IMG/VR virus record: IMGVR_UViG_3300021964_011721
Location: 1-43,560 of that record
Length of the DNA stretch: 43,560 bases
Strand: one strand, 5' to 3'
DNA from: a virus
The notes under the pieces were generated by a model. That model did not search any database and was not told the origin of the DNA. It saw only the letters and a program-made list of their open reading frames with translations. A program made the translations under genes and the position numbers. Below, in pieces: positions 16,811-25,176 of the stretch (the stretch's first letter is position 1; every line of letters begins with the position of its first letter).

Positions 16811-17347
16811 ATGCTTTTTAAAAAAATTTTTTTAGAGTACGATTTTTCACACTTCACTGATAAAAATCATGAAGAAGTTGGAAAGCATTCCTGTACAACT
16901 CATCAAGAAAACGATAACCCAGAATTATATGAAAAGCTTGGAGGAATACCTGATTCCTATAACTTACATAATACAATCATCTACCAAATGTGGTATGACA
17001 ATGAAGAGTTAAAAAAAGAGTTAGGAAAACAATTAGGAATTGATGCGGTTTCTGTTTCAAGCATCATGCAGCCATGTGGTAATACCATAACTGTACACTC
17101 AGATCATTTTTATAAAATTAAGACAGCTTTCCCAAACGATAATAGAAAAAAGGTAAGAGCTAATATCTTTCTCAAAGATTGGGAGCCAGGGCACATCTTA
17201 CAGTATAAACATAAAGACAAATGGGAATCTCCTATATACTGGAAGGCCGGAGATGGATACGTTTGGGACAGCGATGTTTTACATCTATCTGGAAATTCTG
17301 GAATGATACCTAAATTTACTTTGCAAGTTTCTGGATTTATTGTCTGA
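16811..17347 (+). CDS. Second 2OG-Fe(II) oxygenase-like protein
   Basis: A 178-residue cupin-type protein. The HxD pair is H96 and D98 (TVHSDHFY), and H158 (VLHLSGN) is the likely third iron ligand. The strands RANIFLKDW and IYWKAGDGY correspond to FRYLIFLDNW and THWKAGDVW of the oxygenase at 13493, so the two are distant paralogues. As in that protein, no clear 2-oxoglutarate-binding arginine follows the last histidine (the segment reads PKFTLQVSG). It abuts the first member of the 17-25 kb paralogous family (the two share one base), which hints that it tailors the same product. Confidence 0.6.
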   Translation: MLFKKIFLEYDFSHFTDKNHEEVGKHSCTTHQENDNPELYEKLGGIPDSYNLHNTIIYQMWYDNEELKKELGKQLGIDAVSVSSIMQPCGNTITVHSDHFYKIKTAFPNDNRKKVRANIFLKDWEPGHILQYKHKDKWESPIYWKAGDGYVWDSDVLHLSGNSGMIPKFTLQVSGFIV

Positions 17348-18522
17348 TGACAATTAATTTTATTTACGATAATTTAGAAAACGTACAAAATCCAATTCCA
17401 AATGGTATTGAGCGTAAACATCTCAAAGAAATCTATGTCAAAAATTTTCAAAACTTTAGAAAATACTCTCCTTTAAGATCTGCTTCTTTTCTTAATCTCC
17501 CTAATATAAATAATACTAAAATTAAATACGATAGTAAAGGTATATATCCTATAGCTTTTGATAGTATATCAAATTCAATTGATGAGTATCAAGTAAGAAA
17601 TCTTGTAACATATGGAATATCTAATTTAGCTAAAAGACTAATAAACAACGAAAATTTAAAATTAATAGTTTTCTTAAAAGAGCCTATCTCAAAAAAAAGT
17701 ATATATTCTCTATACTATACCTTAAAAGAATTTTTCAATGAATTTATAATATACTCAGATTTCATACCACAAGATGATATGAGTGATCATTTAAGACACA
17801 ATCTTGCTTGGGAACACTTTACTGAAATTAATGAATTTAAATTTTCAAAACCATTTACTCAAGCTAATGATAAAATTAATACTGAGAAACATGAAAAGCT
17901 TATATTTGGAGTCCCTGGCTATACTAATAATCTTTTTGATTTTAAAGCAGCTGCTGCATTTAGCTTGATGGAACTCGGTTTAGACAAAAATTGCGCAATT
18001 TCTTTTATTAAAGATGTTGAGATTTGGGAAAACTATACAAGAGAATCTTCAATTAAAATAAATTATATTGTAGAATCGTTAAAATCAAAATATTCAGATA
18101 AAATGTACGGAAACTTATCCTATGATGATTTATTTATTAAACCTTTGATGAATTTAGTTGTTGGCCCTTATATGGAAGTTAATAACGTAGACGGGATTGA
18201 CTACCCTTGCATAGCTGATAAGATTTTTAAACCTATAAAACATAAATTGCCATTTTTATGTATATCACAAAAAGATACTTTAAAGGAATTTAAAAAAAGA
18301 GGATATAAAACTTTTCATCCTTATATAGATGAAAGCTATGATTCAATAGATAATAACGATGATAGACTATTTGAAGTTATTAAACAAGTTAATCATATTT
18401 GTAATCTAAGCGATCACGATCTAAGTTCCTTAATTGAAAAAATAAAACCAGTCTTAGATTATAATTATAATAATTTTAAATACAGGGTCAAAAGTGAAAT
18501 TGACTATCTATCAACACATTAA
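17347..18522 (+). CDS. Paralogous family member 1, glycosyltransferase-like
   Basis: A 391-residue protein, the first of five related genes. The family shares an N-terminal IYDN...PNGI, then KGIYPI (about residue 62), an LKLIVFL strand, an FDFKAAAAF helix (about 200), and a C-terminal block KIFKPIKHKLPF...TLKEFKKRGYKTF...DESYD. That C-terminal block resembles the sugar-nucleotide-binding half of GT-B transferases of the exostosin/fucosyltransferase sort (E/D-K, then K-x-P-F, then GYKTF). I infer a glycosyltransferase, without proof. In this copy the usual E-K is D-K. It is separated from copies 2-5 by the aminotransferase, amidinotransferase and SGNH genes. Confidence 0.5.
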   Translation: MTINFIYDNLENVQNPIPNGIERKHLKEIYVKNFQNFRKYSPLRSASFLNLPNINNTKIKYDSKGIYPIAFDSISNSIDEYQVRNLVTYGISNLAKRLINNENLKLIVFLKEPISKKSIYSLYYTLKEFFNEFIIYSDFIPQDDMSDHLRHNLAWEHFTEINEFKFSKPFTQANDKINTEKHEKLIFGVPGYTNNLFDFKAAAAFSLMELGLDKNCAISFIKDVEIWENYTRESSIKINYIVESLKSKYSDKMYGNLSYDDLFIKPLMNLVVGPYMEVNNVDGIDYPCIADKIFKPIKHKLPFLCISQKDTLKEFKKRGYKTFHPYIDESYDSIDNNDDRLFEVIKQVNHICNLSDHDLSSLIEKIKPVLDYNYNNFKYRVKSEIDYLSTH

Positions 18523-18537
18523 AAGAAATACTCGTTT

Positions 18538-19479
18538 ATGCCCGTAAATTATACAAACCTACCAGATAATAAAAATAAACCTTTTGGAGGTGCCTATAGT
18601 ATTTATGACAAAGAAACTTGTGATGTAAGAGACTATGCGATAAAGTCTTTTGACTCAACTATCTTCCGTGATAAAGATAAAATAGAAAAACTAAAGATTG
18701 ATTTTTTTAATGAATATAAAAAGTGGATGTTTTCTTCTCATAATATTACTGGATATGAAAGTTATAATACATTCTGTTTCACAAACGGTACTAGAGAATC
18801 ATTCTATAACTACTATTTAAGATATTTACCAACAAAACGATTAAGGCTGACGAGGGGAGAATACTATTTTAACCAAATGTTAAAAGGTATATACCCAGAA
18901 TATGTAAATTTTGAATGGCTTGAAGATTCCCCAATAAGAGAAAATGATTTTGTATTAATTAGTGTTCCATTTTCTGATACAGGAACAATCCCAAGCTTTT
19001 TAGAAGATATGCTTATCTCGTGTGATCTTCTTAAAGTGCCTGTTATGCTTGATTTAGCATATTTAAACATATCTAAAAATTTAAGCTTTAGTCTAGATCA
19101 TGAGTGTATAAAGTATGTTGTTACGTCTCTTTCAAAAGTGTTTCCTATAGAAAATTTTAGAATTGGATTAAGACTGCAAAAAGATGAAACCGAAGATCAA
19201 TTAAGTGTGGTAAACGAGCCTTACTATAACTACATAAACCTACTTAGTGCGCATGTAGGATTATCCTTAATAAGGGCTTTTCCTGCGAATTATATTTATG
19301 ACAAATATAAAAGTAAGCAATTAGAGTTTTGTGAAAAATTAGACCTAATACCCTCTGAATGTGTGTATTTTGGTATAGACCATAAAAATAAATATAATGA
19401 GTATAATCGAGGTAGAGATACAAATAGATTATGTTTTACTAGAATCTGGGATGGGAGGATGGATTATGAGCTGCAATAA
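18538..19479 (+). CDS. PLP-dependent aminotransferase-like protein (fold type I)
   Basis: A 313-residue protein with the fold-type I aminotransferase pattern. TNGTRESFYN is the cofactor phosphate loop, D172 in MLDLAY would hold the pyridine nitrogen, and K200 in SLSKVFP, followed by FRIGLRL, is the likely Schiff-base lysine. Class I aminotransferases usually have about 360-400 residues; here the C-terminal small domain is shortened. A sugar or cyclitol aminotransferase would suit the amidinotransferase that follows, since amidino groups go onto amines. The stop lies 14 nt inside the next gene, so the two are translationally coupled. Confidence 0.65.
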   Translation: MPVNYTNLPDNKNKPFGGAYSIYDKETCDVRDYAIKSFDSTIFRDKDKIEKLKIDFFNEYKKWMFSSHNITGYESYNTFCFTNGTRESFYNYYLRYLPTKRLRLTRGEYYFNQMLKGIYPEYVNFEWLEDSPIRENDFVLISVPFSDTGTIPSFLEDMLISCDLLKVPVMLDLAYLNISKNLSFSLDHECIKYVVTSLSKVFPIENFRIGLRLQKDETEDQLSVVNEPYYNYINLLSAHVGLSLIRAFPANYIYDKYKSKQLEFCEKLDLIPSECVYFGIDHKNKYNEYNRGRDTNRLCFTRIWDGRMDYELQ

Positions 19480-20488
19480 CGATTGGGATGATTTAAAAGA
19501 GATAATTGTAGGAGTAGCAGACTTTGCAAACATACCAATACCTAATATATCAGTTTTAAAATGTCAATTCCCTGAGTATGAGGAATCATATGTTAAACAA
19601 TATACAGGATTTTATCCACAACAAATTATTGATGAACAAAATGAGGATCTTAATATTCTTAGTGAAACCTTAGAAAAATTAGGTATAATAGTACACAGAC
19701 CTGATACAAGATTTGCTGAAAAAGAAATTTTATCGCCTTCTTGGAAAGGAAAAAATTGGCATTATCATTGCCCTCGTGATTTAACTTTAGTTGTAGGAAA
19801 AAACATAATTGAAACTCCCTCTCCTCTTTGGAATCGACAATTTGAGACATGGGCGTATAGAGATACTTTTTTTAAACTATTTAATGAAGGGTATAATTGG
19901 ATAAAAGCACCCATTCCTATACTAAGTGATGAAAACTATAAAAATGATACTAAAGGAGTTCCGTCACTAAATAATATTGAAATACTTTTTGAAGCTGCTA
20001 ACTGTGTAAGAGTAAACAAAGACATACTTTTTCAAGTAAGTAATACTGGTAATTCTTTAGGAGCAAAATGGTTACAGGCAGTTCTTGGTGATGAGTATAA
20101 AGTACATGAAGCTAAAAATTTATACTCCTACGCCCATTTAGACAGCACTATAATACCTCTTAAGGAAGGGCTCGTATTGTATAATGGGTCTAGAGTTAAT
20201 AGTGATAACGAACCTGATCTATTTAAGTCTTGGGAAAAAATTTGGATTCATGACATTGCAGGAGTTAGTGAAAAAGCAAAATTTAACTTACCTTGGGGAG
20301 CCAGTGAGTGGATCGGGTTAAACATGTTAAGTATAAATAGTAAATTAGCTATAGTTGATAAGAAACAAACACATGTTCATAAAGAATTAAATAAGCATGG
20401 AATTGACGTAATCCCTTTAGAATTAAGACACGACAGATTGATAAGTGGCGGATTTCACTGCGTAACCTTAGATCTTAAAAGAGAATAA
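19466..20488 (+). CDS. Amidinotransferase (StrB1/AGAT family)
   Basis: A 340-residue enzyme of the arginine:amine amidinotransferase family, which moves the guanidino group of arginine to an acceptor amine. The start is placed at the ATG preceded by GGGAGG at 19453-19458, giving N-terminal SCNNDWDDLKEIIVG. The catalytic cysteine is C332 (GGFHC) and the histidine H224 (YAHLDST). The acid is E176 (FEAAN), where StrB1 and AGAT have aspartate. Spacing of the three matches StrB1 (Asp179, His227, Cys332). NTGNSLGAKWLQ and STIIPLKEGLVL also match. With the aminotransferase it may make a guanidino-sugar, guanidino-cyclitol or guanidinoacetate-like compound. Confidence 0.88.
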   Translation: MSCNNDWDDLKEIIVGVADFANIPIPNISVLKCQFPEYEESYVKQYTGFYPQQIIDEQNEDLNILSETLEKLGIIVHRPDTRFAEKEILSPSWKGKNWHYHCPRDLTLVVGKNIIETPSPLWNRQFETWAYRDTFFKLFNEGYNWIKAPIPILSDENYKNDTKGVPSLNNIEILFEAANCVRVNKDILFQVSNTGNSLGAKWLQAVLGDEYKVHEAKNLYSYAHLDSTIIPLKEGLVLYNGSRVNSDNEPDLFKSWEKIWIHDIAGVSEKAKFNLPWGASEWIGLNMLSINSKLAIVDKKQTHVHKELNKHGIDVIPLELRHDRLISGGFHCVTLDLKRE

Positions 20489-20490
20489 TA

Positions 20491-21174
20491 TTGAATAATT
20501 TAGTAGTGTGTGGTGATAGTTTCTCTTTTGGAGACGATGAAACTGATTGGACAAAGATAGTAGCTAATAAACTCAATCTTAACCTCGTCAACCTATCTAT
20601 AATTGGTTGTAGTAATTTAGCTATTTGTTATCAAATAGATTACGCTATAAAAAATTTAAATTTTGATTTGATGGTTATAAATTTAACTACTGCTGAAAGA
20701 TTTGAAATCGATGACGATGATTTGAATTACCCTGCAAGTATCAAAGATTTTAGAACAAACTTAGATGAGTATGAACATAACAGATTTGACAAAACTCCAT
20801 CAATTATTTCTGGTAATATTATATTACATCTAAGAAATTCTAAACTTGATAGAATCAAAAATAAATTACAAAATTTGTCATTAAGATTAAGTGCTCAAAC
20901 TCAATCTTGGGCTTTACAACATCTTTTAAAAGGTTTAGGTAATAAATTTTTGCTATATAGAAATATTTTTCCTGTATTTTATCACGATTTGAAAAAATAT
21001 GAAAATGAGCATTACTTTGAGTTAGATGATATACTTATCAATTCAGGGGCACATGATTTTGAAGAAAATAAATCTAAAGAAGAAAAAAATTCAAATCACT
21101 TATCTATAAGTGAGAATAAAAATTTTGCAGAGAGAGTTTTAAAAGACTTCAATGAAACTAAATTTTGTCTTTGA
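20491..21174 (+). CDS. SGNH/GDSL hydrolase-like protein
   Basis: A 227-residue protein opening with VVCGDSFSFG, the GDSx nucleophile block of SGNH hydrolases. GCSNLA follows near residue 39 as a block II glycine, and a C-terminal NHLS supplies the block V histidine, with asparagine in place of the usual aspartate. Family members remove or transfer acyl groups on sugars and lipids. The start is TTG, 3 nt after the amidinotransferase; no nearby ATG fits. It overlaps family copy 2 by 23 nt. The missing acid may lower activity or be replaced elsewhere. Confidence 0.6.
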   Translation: MNNLVVCGDSFSFGDDETDWTKIVANKLNLNLVNLSIIGCSNLAICYQIDYAIKNLNFDLMVINLTTAERFEIDDDDLNYPASIKDFRTNLDEYEHNRFDKTPSIISGNIILHLRNSKLDRIKNKLQNLSLRLSAQTQSWALQHLLKGLGNKFLLYRNIFPVFYHDLKKYENEHYFELDDILINSGAHDFEENKSKEEKNSNHLSISENKNFAERVLKDFNETKFCL

Positions 21175-22321
21175 TAATGAAAATATTCCTAACGGTATTG
21201 AAGAAAAACTACAAAAAATTTACATTAAAGATTATGATACATTTAGCAATCTAACGGATATTAGGATGCCAAAAGTCTTAAAATTTTTTGATCACACAAA
21301 AGAAGTACTTAGTGAGTCAAGCAAAGGTATATACGCTATTGAACTTAATCCTGATAACCCTGATCACTTTAATATTAAAAATATAAAATGTATAATTGAA
21401 CTATATGTGTCAGACTTAGCCCGTAAAAAAATAAAAAATGGCAGTATAAAACTTATATTTTTTTTAAACTTTGAAACATATAATACTAATAAGCTTTTAC
21501 AAATTAGTGATCTGTTGTCAGAAAACTTTGAAGATTTTACTCTTTACACTAGGTCAACTTTACTTTGTAGCAGAGATAAATTTAGACATATTTGTTACGA
21601 TGAGATCTTGATATTACGTGAAAAAGAGTTTAATGTAGGCATAAGAAAAAATTATCCTTATATAACTTTAAATGATAAAAAACTTTTTAACATATTAGCA
21701 TATGGAAGAGAATTATTAGATTTTAGGGCTGCAGCAATACAAATACTTTTTAATTTAAATGCACATAAAAACTCCTTAATAACAGTTTCAAAAGATACAG
21801 GTATAGAAAAAAACTTTACAAAAAATACTTCAAATAAAATTAACCAATTAGTAGAGAAAACAAACTTTCAAGATGATACTTTTAATGATGCTTGGGGAGT
21901 TCCTTTACCGTTTACTGAAATATTTAAAAATACCAAGATAAGTTTTATTTTAGCTCCTTATTTTGATTTTTATGAATTTGATTATCCATTTTTAAACGAA
22001 AAAATAATCAGGGCAGCCTTTCATAAACAACCCTTTTTAATACTGTCGCAACAAGGAACTTTAAAAGCGTTTAGATCAAAAGGCTATAAAACGTTTCATC
22101 CTTATATTAATGAAAATTATGATAATATAGAAAACAATGATGAAAGATTTTTTGAGGTGATAAAACAATTTTTGTATTTAAATAGTTTATCTGATAAAAA
22201 ATTAAGTGAATTTTTTAAAGACGTAAGTCCTGTTCTTACTCATAATTTCAACATTTTTTATACCGTTATTAAAAATGAATTTGATTTTCTTATGAAAAAA
22301 CAAAATGACTGCATACTATGA
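21152..22321 (+). CDS. Paralogous family member 2, glycosyltransferase-like
   Basis: 389 residues with the family pattern: VFDN...PNGI at the N-terminus, KGIYAI near 60, LLDFRAAA near 185, and a C-terminal NEKIIRAAFHKQPF, GTLKAFRSKGYKTF, NENYD block. The DESYD motif has become NENYD, a loss of the acidic pair that sets this copy apart. The N-terminus is shorter than in copies 3 and 4. The ATG lies 23 nt inside the SGNH gene, and the stop lies inside copy 3. Function is inferred only from the C-terminal similarity to GT-B glycosyltransferases. Confidence 0.5.
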   Translation: MKLNFVFDNENIPNGIEEKLQKIYIKDYDTFSNLTDIRMPKVLKFFDHTKEVLSESSKGIYAIELNPDNPDHFNIKNIKCIIELYVSDLARKKIKNGSIKLIFFLNFETYNTNKLLQISDLLSENFEDFTLYTRSTLLCSRDKFRHICYDEILILREKEFNVGIRKNYPYITLNDKKLFNILAYGRELLDFRAAAIQILFNLNAHKNSLITVSKDTGIEKNFTKNTSNKINQLVEKTNFQDDTFNDAWGVPLPFTEIFKNTKISFILAPYFDFYEFDYPFLNEKIIRAAFHKQPFLILSQQGTLKAFRSKGYKTFHPYINENYDNIENNDERFFEVIKQFLYLNSLSDKKLSEFFKDVSPVLTHNFNIFYTVIKNEFDFLMKKQNDCIL

Positions 22322-23513
22322 TATAGTAAAAGGAAGCACCGTAATACCGAACGGTATCTACTCTAACAGACATATTGAAAAGTTTGTTACACAAAACCCC
22401 CATAGTGCTACTGGAATAGCATTTGGGCACTCTGAACTAATTAAAAAAGCAATCAAAATTGGAATGCAGTTCAAACTTAAAAAGCTCGATAAAAACAGCA
22501 AAGGTATTTACCCAGTTTCATTTCAAGAGCCTAGCGCCATTAATAAGATATACTGTAATTATTTTTTAAATGTGTGTATTTCCGAGTTAGCAAAAGAAAA
22601 AATACTTAATCATGACCTTAAGTTAATAATATATTTAGAACAAGAACCTGTCTCTGAAAAGCAATTTTTTGAACTATTTAATTGTTTGCAGAAAAGTGAC
22701 TATGATAATTTTCTTATATACTCTACATTTTTACCTAAAAATTATGAAAATGATGATATACTAAAAAAACATGTAAAGCCATCCTATAGAGGAGAAGTTG
22801 AGTGGTTTACAAGAGAAGATTATTTAAATCTTGTTCCAGAAATTATAGATAAAAACTTTTATACTCAACCAAATAATTCTCATCACGATAAATTAACTCA
22901 CAAAAATATTAAATCAGTTGTTTTTAATCATACTTGTAATAATTATGATTTTAGAGTTGCTACTGCATATTATCTTTTAAAAAATAATCTTAGTGAAGTG
23001 TGTGCTGTATCATACAACTCATCTTATCCTATATTGAAAAATTTCACATCAAAAAGTCCAAAAATTCAAGAGTTTATTCAATCGCCTGATATTAAAAAAA
23101 CTCTTGAATCAACTTATGGTTATTTAAGTAGAAGTGATTTAAAAAAAGGAGATATTCATTTAGCTTTGGAAGCATATTTTAGTAATGATTTAATAAGTTA
23201 CCCCTACGTTACTGAAAAAAGTATTAGGAGCATCACTTTAAAAAAACCTTTTTTAGTAGTAGGCCAAAAAGGAACACTAAATGAGATAAGGCGTAAAGGA
23301 TACAAAACTTTTCACCCAATTATTGATGAAAGCTATGATCTAATAGTTGATAACGATGAAAGATTTTTTACAGTTTTACAACAATTTTCAAACATAATTC
23401 GTCTACCGGAAAAGAAGTATAAAAAATTTTTAAGTAAGTTAGATGACATAGTAAATTACAATTATGAGATTTTTAAAAAAAAGTTTTACAGTGAAATAGA
23501 TTGGTATCTTTGA
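22305..23513 (+). CDS. Paralogous family member 3, glycosyltransferase-like
   Basis: 402 residues, the fullest example of the family: PNGIYSN, KGIYPVSF, NKIYCNYFLNVC, NYDFRVATAY, then TEKSIRSITLKKPF near residue 303, GYKTF near 330 and DESYD near 340. The TEK...KKPF...G..GTL order is what one sees in the nucleotide-sugar-binding domain of exostosin/fucosyltransferase-type proteins. Copy 4 is its closest relative in the window (both share PNGIYSN and TEKSIRS). The ATG overlaps copy 2 by 17 nt, and copy 4 begins directly after its stop. Confidence 0.52.
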   Translation: MTAYYDIVKGSTVIPNGIYSNRHIEKFVTQNPHSATGIAFGHSELIKKAIKIGMQFKLKKLDKNSKGIYPVSFQEPSAINKIYCNYFLNVCISELAKEKILNHDLKLIIYLEQEPVSEKQFFELFNCLQKSDYDNFLIYSTFLPKNYENDDILKKHVKPSYRGEVEWFTREDYLNLVPEIIDKNFYTQPNNSHHDKLTHKNIKSVVFNHTCNNYDFRVATAYYLLKNNLSEVCAVSYNSSYPILKNFTSKSPKIQEFIQSPDIKKTLESTYGYLSRSDLKKGDIHLALEAYFSNDLISYPYVTEKSIRSITLKKPFLVVGQKGTLNEIRRKGYKTFHPIIDESYDLIVDNDERFFTVLQQFSNIIRLPEKKYKKFLSKLDDIVNYNYEIFKKKFYSEIDWYL

Positions 23514-24707
23514 ATGAAAATACTTTTTGAAAAGACAAATGATTACTTCTTTATGCCTAATGGAATTTACTCAAATAACTTAAGTAATTGCTTTACCTCA
23601 AATTACAAAAAATTTAAGTATTATACTCCCATGAAAATACCAGAAATAATATCATGGGCATTCAAAGATGAAAGATATCTATTAGAGTTTGCTTTTGTTG
23701 CTGAACATAGTCGTGGAATATTTCCAATTTTATTTTCAGAGCCGTCTTTTTTAAGTGCAATCAATTGTAATTATTTTATCAATGTTTGTCTATCAGGTTC
23801 AATAAAAGAAAAGATAAATAATAAAGACATAAAACTTATTATCTTTATAGATGGTGAACCTATTAATAAAAATCAATTTTATAATTTATATAACTCACTA
23901 ATAAAGAATAGTATATCTAATTTTTTAATTTTTAGCAATTTTCTACCAACTGAATATGAAAAAAACTTTGAATTACAAAAAAAAGTTAAAAGAAGTTCAA
24001 GAAGCGAGTGTTGGAATCATTTTGTTAGCTTAAGTAATAGAGAAGTTACTAAGTTTAAGCATAATAAAAATATAATCGCAAATGCATTAGGTTTTAGTGC
24101 TAATTTTAATAACTATGATTTTAGAGCAGCAGCTGCATATGCATTATTTAAAAAAGGTCTGGATAAACATTGTTATATTAGTTACAATTCTGATGTAAAA
24201 ATAATTAAAAATTTTACAACTGGCTTTGAAAAAATAAATAAGTTACTTAATAATTCTGATGTAAACTTTGAGCTAAGTAAGAGTTATAAAAGATTAGATG
24301 AAAAATTAATTAGTAAAACTAAAATATCCTTAGTTTTAGAAGCCTATCTGGACTTTGAAATTGCAAAAGAAGTTTATCCTACTGAAAAGTCTATAAGATC
24401 TATAAAAAATAAACAAATATTTGTTTTGTTAGGACAAGCAGGAACACTAAAAGAATTAAAAAGAATGGGTTATAAAACTTTTGATAATTACATTGATGAA
24501 AGTTACGATAGTATCTTAGATAATAGCAATAGATTTCAAGCTGTAATTTCTGAATTTGTAAGAATAGTTTCTTTGCCATCAGATAAATTAGAAACGCTAC
24601 TTGAAGAGGTAGACCATATTTTAAAATATAATTATAATCTTTATTTAGAAAAGATTGAAAAACAGCTAAAGTTACTTCATATAAAAAAGCATGATCCTAA
24701 TCTATGA
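23514..24707 (+). CDS. Paralogous family member 4, glycosyltransferase-like
   Basis: 397 residues: PNGIYSN, RGIFPILF, INCNYFINVC, NNYDFRAAAAY near 200, then PTEKSIRSIKNKQIF, GTLKELKRMGYKTF and DESYD. The K-x-P-F motif of the other copies is altered to NKQIF here. It begins at the base after the stop of copy 3 and ends 17 nt inside copy 5. Nearness of copies 3 and 4 in sequence and position suggests a recent tandem duplication, now well diverged. The inferred role is sugar transfer. Confidence 0.5.
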   Translation: MKILFEKTNDYFFMPNGIYSNNLSNCFTSNYKKFKYYTPMKIPEIISWAFKDERYLLEFAFVAEHSRGIFPILFSEPSFLSAINCNYFINVCLSGSIKEKINNKDIKLIIFIDGEPINKNQFYNLYNSLIKNSISNFLIFSNFLPTEYEKNFELQKKVKRSSRSECWNHFVSLSNREVTKFKHNKNIIANALGFSANFNNYDFRAAAAYALFKKGLDKHCYISYNSDVKIIKNFTTGFEKINKLLNNSDVNFELSKSYKRLDEKLISKTKISLVLEAYLDFEIAKEVYPTEKSIRSIKNKQIFVLLGQAGTLKELKRMGYKTFDNYIDESYDSILDNSNRFQAVISEFVRIVSLPSDKLETLLEEVDHILKYNYNLYLEKIEKQLKLLHIKKHDPNL

Positions 24708-25176
24708 TAATATAGAAGACGGCGTACCCTTACCAAATGGGTTGGATTCTCCAAAGCTTAAAACTATATATTTAAATAATTTTTATGAATATACAAATTA
24801 CTGTGCTTTGAGATGCCCCAAGTTTATCAAAGCGCAAGACAAAAAATTAGAATTAGATACTAAAGGTATATATCCAATTTCAATTGACGCCTCTTTTAAC
24901 GATACTGTTAACTCATTTTTTGTTAGAAACTTAATTAATGTTGGTATATCTGAAATGTCTTTCAATAAAATAGTCAAAGGTGATCTAAAACTTGCAGTAT
25001 TTATTGAAAATGAACTATCTAACGGTAACTCATTTTTTGATTTATACTTTGTTCTAAGCGAGTATTTTAAAAATTTTTTAATTTATACAAGTAAAACATA
25101 TGATAATCTTAATAGTGAAATGAAAAATCATTACAATAGTGATTTTTTTAAAAAAATTGGAGATAAAAATTACTAA
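24691..25176 (+). CDS. Paralogous family member 5, truncated to the N-terminal half
   Basis: Only 161 residues, matching the first 40 percent of the family: LIYDN, PNGL, KGIYPISI, VRNLINVGISE, LKLAVFIE and FLIYTS. It stops just where the other copies go on into the central FDFRAAA helix and the C-terminal GT-B-like block. Its N-terminus is nearest to copy 1 (IYDN, VRNL, GIS). The reading frame ends inside the start region of the nuclease gene, so the missing half was probably lost in a recombination that joined the two. It may still be translated from its ATG, but it lacks the putative sugar-binding half. Confidence 0.5.
   Translation: MILIYDNIEDGVPLPNGLDSPKLKTIYLNNFYEYTNYCALRCPKFIKAQDKKLELDTKGIYPISIDASFNDTVNSFFVRNLINVGISEMSFNKIVKGDLKLAVFIENELSNGNSFFDLYFVLSEYFKNFLIYTSKTYDNLNSEMKNHYNSDFFKKIGDKNY

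Noticed and set aside
22305-24707. CRISPR or tandem DNA repeat array suspected from repeated protein motifs
   Set aside because: The repetition is at gene scale between diverged paralogues; no short regular DNA repeats with spacers are present.
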